A stretch of 64,000 nucleotides of DNA from Silurus meridionalis (lineage: Eukaryota; Chordata; Actinopteri; Siluriformes; Siluridae): assembly GCF_014805685.1 (NCBI RefSeq), contig NC_060904.1, positions 16,489,311 through 16,553,310 of the forward strand, in the 5' to 3' direction. The stretch's first letter is position 1; the number at the start of each line of letters is the position of its first letter. Positions 51,849 through 64,000 of this stretch are shown one piece after another. The notes beneath the pieces are model-generated. The model ran no database searches, was not told the DNA's origin, and was given only the letters and a program-made list of their open reading frames with translations. The position numbers and the translations under genes are program-made.

Positions 51849-52366
51849 ATGGATGGATGATAGATGGATGGATGGATGGATGGATGGATGGATGGATGGA
51901 TGGATGGATGGGTGGATGGATGGGTGGATGGGTGGATGGATGGATAAGTAGATTGGCTAGCTAGCTAGCTGGATGGATGGATGGATGGATGGGTGGATGG
52001 ATGGATAAGTAGATTGGCTAGCTAGCTAGCTGGATGGATGGATGGATGGATGGATGGATGGATGGATGGATGGATGGATGGATAAGTAGATGTCTAGCCA
52101 GCTGGAAGGTTGGATGGATAGCTGAAAAAATAGATGGGTGGATGGATGGATAAGTAGATGGCTAGCTAGCTGGATGGATGGATGGATGGATGGATGGATG
52201 GATGGATGGATGGATGGATGGATGGATGGATGGATGGATAAGTAGCTGTCTAGCCAGCTGGCTGGATGGATGGCTGGATGGATGGATAGCTGAAAGGATA
52301 GATAGTGGATGGATGGATGGATGGATGGATGGATGGATGGATGGATGGATGGATGGATGGATGGAT
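51849..52366. repeat. (GGAT)n array with embedded gctagcta spacers
   Basis: About 520 bp of ggat tetranucleotides, interrupted at 51946, 52006, 52083, 52150 and 52238 by related spacers of the type aagtagattggctagctagc. This gives a higher-order pattern. Confidence 0.97.
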
Positions 52367-52999
52367 AGAAAAATTCATGCTACAGCATCTAAAGGCGTCC
52401 TGTACAAGTGTGTGACTTCAAGTTTTTAGCAACAGTCTGGGAAAGAATCAACTGTAGCAGAAAAATTCAGGTGATCAAGTGGAGTTTTATTGTCATTTCA
52501 GCCATTAACATTCAGCACAGCACACAGTGAAATAAACGTGTTCCTCTTGGACCAAGATACAAGTGCAAACAGAGAAATTGTCCAGCTAATAATAAATAGT
52601 GGAAGTTTAAACAGTTGTTAATTTAGCAGTAATTATTAGTGCAAAAAACGGCAATTTTAAACAAATAATAAAAAGGAGCTATATCCTGACTATTTTCCAT
52701 ATGATAAAAACCCTAAGGAGTCAAAGGGCTGCTGGTGAGTAGAAAAACACTAAATATCCACAGATTACACCCTGGTTGCACACATATTTGGGAGAAAAGA
52801 GTTCTTTGCTTTCGAATTTAGAAAGAAAAGAAAAAGGATTTGGCGTATGGGTTTTCATGAAGCAGAAAAGAAAAGAATTGAGATTTGGGATGCGTCATTA
52901 TAAAGGTTACTCCTCTAAAAAAGATCACCAACCAGATATTAATACTAGGGTTTGTTTGGGCTCTTCATTTATATAATGCAAATTTCTCAGCAATTAGTT

Positions 53000-54115
53000 C
53001 TCCTCCATCGTGGCTGCTCAATACAGAGCCAAACATAGCGAAGGACAAGACGCGGGACAAAACGCGATGCCAACTTTAAGTCATGATTAATTCTGGGAAA
53101 CTGTGAAATCTAACCACAAAATCTCAGCATGATTTATGGCACTGTGATCAAAGGCCCGTGTTGGGATGCGAAATGCCGAAACCGTTCCAAGATTATCACT
53201 CAACCTCGAAGACGTTTTCATGGACGCCTTGTTTGTTGAGCTCATATTAATTGATTTTATGATTTGGAAGCCCGATCCTATTCTTTCTCTCCAAAAACTT
53301 TTTTTCCCCAAAGACTGCAGTGCTTTCTTGGAAATTTGAGATGGATTGAGCTGACAAAGAGATTTGTATAACATTTCCTAAGAAGCTCACATTCATAAAT
53401 CATCATAACCACAATGAGAATTCTTTGTAAGTCGATAATGGGGTTTAAACAGCGCTGCGTGAAGAAAGAATACGTCGTGAATTCTACGTTCTGATTGGTC
53501 AGAAATTGCTCGAGCGCTAATACAGGACTTCATGGATAATCGACAAATATTAAAAGTAACTCTAAATAAATAAAACTTATTTTTCGTTATTAAAAGTATC
53601 AGTTGTTTGCTATGAAAGAAGTTACAAATAAATATTTTATAAAGTGCTGTTATTACTTTTGAGTACGAGTCGTAACTGTAACTTCATCACACGACTCTGT
53701 TGTTAATTGTTTTCCCAACATGCCCTTTCATGTTTTATTCCTTTCTTGTAAAATGCTCATAAAAAAGTAATTGCTGCCAAATGACAAAGAATTATAGGTG
53801 CAATTCAAATAATACAGAAATACGGCTCCTCAACCTTCGCAATAATTTTCCACATGTATTGCTACAACAAAGGCCTCGATGTTTATAAAACTGCTTTTTA
53901 TAGTTGAGCGCTTGGATCAGCTTTTGCTTTAAATCCCAACAAGAACGTTTGATCAAAGCCCCATAAATCATGCTGGGATTTTTTTGTGGTTAAATTTCAC
54001 AGTTTCCCAGAACGAATCATGTGGCAAATTGGCATCACTTTTGTCTTTGGTTTTCAGGACAGGATTTTTGTCTCTCGCTATGTTTCAGTATTGATAGATG
54101 AAAGCTAATCTGTGA
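53000..54115. repeat. long inverted repeat (foldback element)
   Basis: The left arm, about 53000-53260, includes tctgggaaactgtgaaatct and accacaaaatctcagcatga. The right arm, about 53865-54115, carries their reverse complements (tcatgctgggatttttttgt, aatttcacagtttcccag). Arms are diverged. The spacer is about 600 bp. Confidence 0.75.
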
Positions 54116-54359
54116 TGATTAGCTTTAGCGAATGAAACCAGACTAATCTTGTTCCCTGTCGAGTCCTAGTTTAGTGAGAGAAACCTGTTTCTCTATACGA
54201 ATTCGCACCAGAGTTTAGAGTATACGTATAATATTCTCATGCATGCAGAAGTAAATGGTCTCATTTAGATGAACCTGAAACACTTTGGTTTAAACCGGTT
54301 TAAATACTTCATGATATCAGGTCCTTTTTTTCCATTAAAGTAATTCTGATGGATGAATG

Positions 54360-54873
54360 TATTCGGTTGCAAAAGAGCGGAAAATTTCCGGAAATTTCCG
54401 AGAAACTTTCTATGGAAACTTAATCTGGGCAATTTTAAAAATATTTAAAATTGGAAACTTACTAGGAATTATTGGAAATTTATATAAATTTAGAGGAATT
54501 AATTTGAAATTTGGAGAAATGTATATAAACTGTATCATATACAAACAAATCTTGTTTGGTTATTAGCTAACATGTAATCAAACTAATACAGATTTTAAAA
54601 GAACACTTCTGACTTTAATTTAATTGTTAGTAGCATTTTGTTGCACAATAGTTTACACACAGCACAGCAGGATGTTTTCAACTTAAATGTATGAAATATT
54701 TATGCAATTTACATGAATCCTCACTAAGATGTGCATCCTGCAAGATTTTTTTAACAACTTTTCAGTTCTCTGCTATAGGCTAACCTGCATTTTTGTAAAT
54801 TCCCAGTTTATTCCCATGAATTCCTATTAAAAGTTTCCAAACTTAAAAATTCTCAGAATTTTGCAACCCTGTT
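54360..54873 (+). mobile_element. MITE-like element, family E copy 2, both ends present
   Basis: The left end is ggttgcaaaagagcggaaaa and the right end aattctcagaattttgcaac followed by cctg, so the termini are inverted repeats. The interior is AT-rich and non-coding. Confidence 0.7.
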
Positions 54874-56299
54874 GATTCAGTCTGAGATCATTGGTTTTGG
54901 GAACCAGCCAATAGCATACTGATTTAATGTAAACTGAAGGATAACTGGGATTGTTTGTTGGTGGTGTTTAATAAATAAACAAAAAGTGATTATTAGGCAA
55001 ATTCCTGTGGTATAAGATGAATAAAAAACGTTGTGGCATGTTGCAATGGGAAAACAATCAACTTTAGGGTCGTAACTACAACTGTATTAATGTTTTCCTA
55101 TAACAGCACAAGGTAAAATAAATTTCTGGTTTCTCTGTAATGAATCAACAGGAACTCATTTGTTTTGTTTCACCACATGAAACGTAAATAAAAATTGAAT
55201 TTGCTGTGGACGGAGAATTTAAAAATACCCTGTTAGATGTTACATAAAATATTTTCTGCCTAAAAGTGGTAACTTCTCACTTCGCTTGTGACTGGCTGGG
55301 TGATCTTACCACATTACTACTCTATTTTAATAAAAACTGTTTTTAAACTTTCCAAACTCCAGTTCAACTTTTCCTGAAAAATCTGTCATGAAAATTGCCT
55401 TTTAAATATACCTGAGACCAAATCATGGCTCTATCAGCCACTGTGGAATAAAAAAAAAAACACATTAAATCCACAAAAATATATTTGAGCTTGTTAAGTT
55501 TGCTACAGATGCAGGTTGTGAGCTCTGACTAGCGCGATCTCTGACCATCCAATCAAAGGGCTTGAAAATTCTGACGTTATTGTACGCCAGCTAGAGGGCC
55601 CCGGTGTCGCTGACTCGAAATCTGATTGGTTAAAGCAACAGCTTCATTGATATGCACTTTACGCCACAAACACCCGCACTGTCGATTCTGAAGGCCTCAC
55701 GACAGATTCCTTTGACTCAGGTAATGGCCGAAGTCTGATTGAATAGAAACTCCAGCATAAATCTACACTCCTAAAAGCAGGGCAACTGGGAGAAAAGATA
55801 TAACATGGAGAGAATAGACTATTGGGAATAATTTAATACATATTCATGGTATAATTATTTTAAAATATTCAGTAAGTCAGTGATTTAGAGAAGACCTTGC
55901 TGGCCCTGGTTAATATTATACATACCAATTAATTTTTTTATTTCACTATTAATATAATTTATACATGGGAATGTAACACAGGTCACCGTAATGCAGAATC
56001 GTGGGAGTGTATTTTATCGATGAATAGAAAAAAAGTGAAAGTCAATCAAATGGAAATCGGATATAAAGTTTATATTTGTATGAGATGAAATGATCTATGA
56101 CCATGGCCACGGGAATTCTTAAAAAAATAAATAAATAAATTTGCTATAAAAATGAAATTATATAATTCTAGATAATTTATTTATGGTTATTTGTACTTTT
56201 AATTTGTGAGAAAGACAGAAAAAGGGTGATTTTTTTAGTGCAGCGAATTTCTAAGACAACACTGCCATCTTCCCTCTACATTTCCCTCTGTCGTTGCAA

Positions 56300-56545
56300 A
56301 AAAAAAAAATGGCCGCCATTACATCCACAAAAGAGAGAGGGCGGTAAAGAAGGCGGGACGATTTTGCGTCATTAGTCAATCCAGCCAATCAGCGCAAGGC
56401 TTTTAGAGTGCCAATCGGGCTTCGCGCTGTCAGTCAAAGTGTTAGGCCCCGCCCCCGGGCGAAATTTTGACCGTAAACATCCCGCTGATTTTGAACGCGG
56501 GAGGAAGAAGAGGAAAAAAAAAAAGCGACCGCCATTTTGGTTCGA
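56300..56545 (+). promoter_or_regulatory. rad21: rad21 promoter (TATA-less, GC-rich)
   Basis: Two YY1-like sites: aatggccgccatta at about 56309-56322 and accgccattttgg at 56528-56540. Two CCAAT boxes lie at 56385-56389 and 56411-56415, 26 bp apart. There is a GC box ccccgccccc at 56447-56456 and E2F-like cores ggcggga (56352-56358) and gcggga (56497-56502). No TATA box is evident. The local rise in CpG marks the gene start. Transcription start is inferred, not shown. Confidence 0.75.
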
Positions 56546-56652
56546 TTCAATGAGAGGGACGAAGAAGGAGGGAAACAAGTTATAAACTTCTCTCACGGCT
56601 GGGAAGGGAGACATTCTCCCGCTCCGGATTATCACGGAATAATTATTGGATG
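56490..56652 (+). other. rad21: rad21 exon 1, non-coding (5' end uncertain)
   Basis: The donor atg|gtaagtgt at 56652/56653 fits consensus well. The exon ends in an ATG that, after splicing to 58388, is followed by gtg tag. Another upstream ATG at 56550 opens an 11-codon frame ending taa. The 5' limit is a guess. Confidence 0.65.
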
Positions 56653-57259
56653 GTAAGTGTATAAAACATGTATGTAATGCGAATTAACGAACGATAAAAA
56701 AGTCGTATTTTGTCTTCCCCCCCCCCTCACAACCACTTGCTAGCTGCCCAGTTCTATAGTCATAGCAGCAAGGCTAATTTCCTCTAGCTAGCATGTTTTA
56801 GCAGCTAATCTAGTCTTATTTCACTTTATTGCGACTTGATATTTTATGCACCCGGAAATGTGTATAAATATATAATCTGCTTATTTATACTTCATTAAAA
56901 TCTGTATTATTTGTGCATGTTTGTATTAAAGAACAGACTAGCGGGATCGTGTTTGTTGCTAGCTGGCTAATACGCTAAACCTGTCGCCCCGCTAGCATGG
57001 TTTTCCTCCTCTAGCTGTTTTATTGACTTATAGGTTCGGGAAATTTGTAAGTGTACTTGTTTTTTTTTTCCACTTTAATTTTTTTGGAGGCTAAAAAGGG
57101 AAACAAACAGTTGGGTTGGAGTGTGTTTTGAGGCGCTCTGTGTGTAATTTGGTTGTTGCTTAATTCGCTCGGAGGACTTTTCAACTGGTGCAGGAGGATT
57201 AACGTTCAAAAGCTCCAGATATAAAATAAAAACAAAGCAGGCTTTATTGTAGAGATTGG

Positions 57260-57263
<4 letters not shown>

Positions 57264-57323
<60 letters not shown>

Positions 57324-57343
57324 ATGTGTGTGTGTGTGTGTGT
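57264..57343. repeat. compound (AT)n-(TG)n microsatellite
   Basis: About 28 AT units followed after a short break by about nine TG units. Confidence 0.97.
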
Positions 57344-57444
57344 ATAAATATAATATAAATAAATGGAATTGCAGTGAATGAGTAAACAAATTTAGAAATA
57401 ATATTTTCTAGAAACACAAATTATATTAACATTTTCTAATGACA

Positions 57445-57446
<2 letters not shown>

Positions 57447-57479
<33 letters not shown>
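57447..57479. repeat. (TG)n microsatellite
   Basis: TG run directly before the family C element. Confidence 0.97.
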
Positions 57480-57480
<1 letters not shown>

Positions 57481-57481
<1 letters not shown>

Positions 57482-57960
57482 GGGGTGTAACGGTACACAC
57501 CTCGGTTTTTAAGTCACGGTTTGGTTTATTTTCGGTACGATTGTGGGGATGCAAAAAAAGTTTATTTTATTATTTTTTTTTATTAAAGCAGTTTATTATT
57601 AATAACATTTGTAAACAGTTTACATTTTAAAAACAATGCCTGCTCGGTTAGATAATATATAAAATATCATTTTAGAATATTACATAATGAAGAAAATCGA
57701 GTAAATAAAATGTATGCAATACTCTCATTATTATAGTGATTAAATTGACACAAATATGTAAAATAAAATAATAGTTTACATTTGTTAGACCTCATTTGTA
57801 TAATACAGGTGTGTTAAAAATGTGTTTTTTGATTTAATATTTAATTTCCTTAAGATATCTTCTACTTAACTGTCTGAGTGATTTCAGCAGATTTTAATGT
57901 GTCTTCATTAGTTCCTATTCTTATAAGAAAAATTCTTGAAACATTTCTGGTACGGAGCGA
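57481..57960 (+). mobile_element. hAT-like non-autonomous element, family C copy 3
   Basis: Starts aggggtgtaacggtacacac and contains ggtttggtttattttcggta and aatgcctgctcggtt, aligning with 13993-14640. Confidence 0.6.
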
Positions 57961-58387
57961 GTAGCCACAGTGACTGCGCTGACCCCAGTTTTTTTTTTTT
58001 CCATACCCCTGCCATCGCTGTGTATGTTTTCAAGTTTAAGAATAATAAGTAAAAAATGTGCTAAAAGTGCAGGGCAGGAGACTAAACAAACATTTCTCAT
58101 GTGTGTACCAAACAGAAACACGTGTACTGTTACAGCTCTAATATGGATATGTAAATATTTACAATACATACACATTCATAAATAAAAACAAGCTTTGGTA
58201 TATTGTTATGCATATAAAAAAAGCAATATTAATTTTAATATACGGGAAATCAAACCCTGATTAATAATAATTTACTGTTTTTTTTCTCTAGTTTTACATA
58301 AAATTTGTTATATTGAGTTTGATTTGGTTCATGTTGTTATAACTGTTATCTGTATTGTGCGCTGTGATTGTGTTTCTTTGTGTCTAG

Positions 58388-63742
<5,355 letters not shown>

Positions 63743-63876
63743 ATGCACGTTCTTGTCTTTTTAGCTTGTATTTAACACTTTTTACTGTTTCTCAGTCTTT
63801 TGTACCTATATATTGGGCTTGTTTTGGACCAATTTCGTTTGTTGTTGTTTTTTGTTTTGTTTTGTTTTTTGTTTTG

Positions 63877-63907
<31 letters not shown>

Positions 63908-64000
63908 TTGGAAAGAGTCAATTGATCATGTAAAAATTTTACTCCATTTGCATGTCAGTACCTTTTGTACCCCCATAACCTCAGTACCAGACTTGTTTTT
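63743..64000 (+). other. rad21: start of rad21 3' UTR
   Basis: T-rich with gtttt repeats and a poly-T run near 63878-63903. No AATAAA before the window ends, so the poly(A) site lies beyond. Confidence 0.8.

Larger units (their letters stand above)
49871..56300. other. ext1-rad21 intergenic interval
   Basis: No exon-like frame with protein similarity on either strand. Contents in order: family A fragment, inverted repeat element, hAT-like repeat, A tract at 51156-51179, GGAT array, long inverted repeat, family E element. The remaining sequence (51200-51840, 52370-52990, 54880-56290) is AT-rich and unrecognised. Confidence 0.75.
56653..58387 (+). other. rad21: rad21 intron 1
   Basis: Contains (AT)n at 57264-57319, (TG)n at 57325-57343 and 57447-57479, and a hAT-like family C copy from about 57481 to 57960. 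The acceptor is tttgtgtctag. Confidence 0.8.

Noticed and set aside
46567..58387. Possible remnants of SLC30A8, MED30 or AARD between ext1 and rad21
   Set aside because: No frame with multi-pass membrane or Mediator-like sequence seen on either strand.

Overview
The window is vertebrate nuclear DNA, almost certainly from a teleost fish. It carries ten exons of one GT-AG spliced gene and all exons of a second. Short protein-coding exons sit in a large excess of intron. The repeats are typical of fish: tRNA-derived SINEs, L2-type LINE tails, Tc1/mariner, Tigger and hAT-like fragments, and many TG/CA microsatellites. The repeat mix is compatible with an otophysan such as a catfish, but the species cannot be fixed from sequence alone.

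Region 1 (1-34258) is the 3' part of a very large intron 1 of ext1 (exostosin glycosyltransferase 1). I see no real exon in it. It holds transposon fragments, three tandem-repeat arrays and several repeat-free, complex blocks that could be conserved non-coding elements.

Region 2 (34259-46566, + strand) holds exons 2-11 of ext1. Exon lengths are 94, 108, 120, 133, 119, 96, 90, 161, 172 and 186 nt, which as I recall them are the exon lengths of human EXT1. Exon 1, with the start codon, lies upstream of the window. About 46567-49870 is the probable 3' UTR. The product is a Golgi enzyme that polymerises heparan sulfate together with EXT2.

Region 3 (49870-56300) is a gene-free interval with transposon copies, a large GGAT tetranucleotide array and a long inverted repeat.

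Region 4 (56300-63742 and beyond, + strand) is rad21, the kleisin subunit of cohesin. It has a GC-rich TATA-less promoter with CCAAT and YY1-like sites, one non-coding exon and 13 coding exons for a 641-residue protein with conserved separase and caspase sites. The 3' UTR runs off the window.

ext1 and rad21 do not act in one pathway. Their interest together is positional: in human both lie in the 8q24 Langer-Giedion interval in the same relative orientation, with AARD, SLC30A8 and MED30 between them. Here they are direct neighbours about 10-12 kb apart. No new biochemical system was found. The most notable points are splice-site peculiarities, a higher-order minisatellite near ext1 exon 2, a long inverted repeat and candidate conserved non-coding elements.
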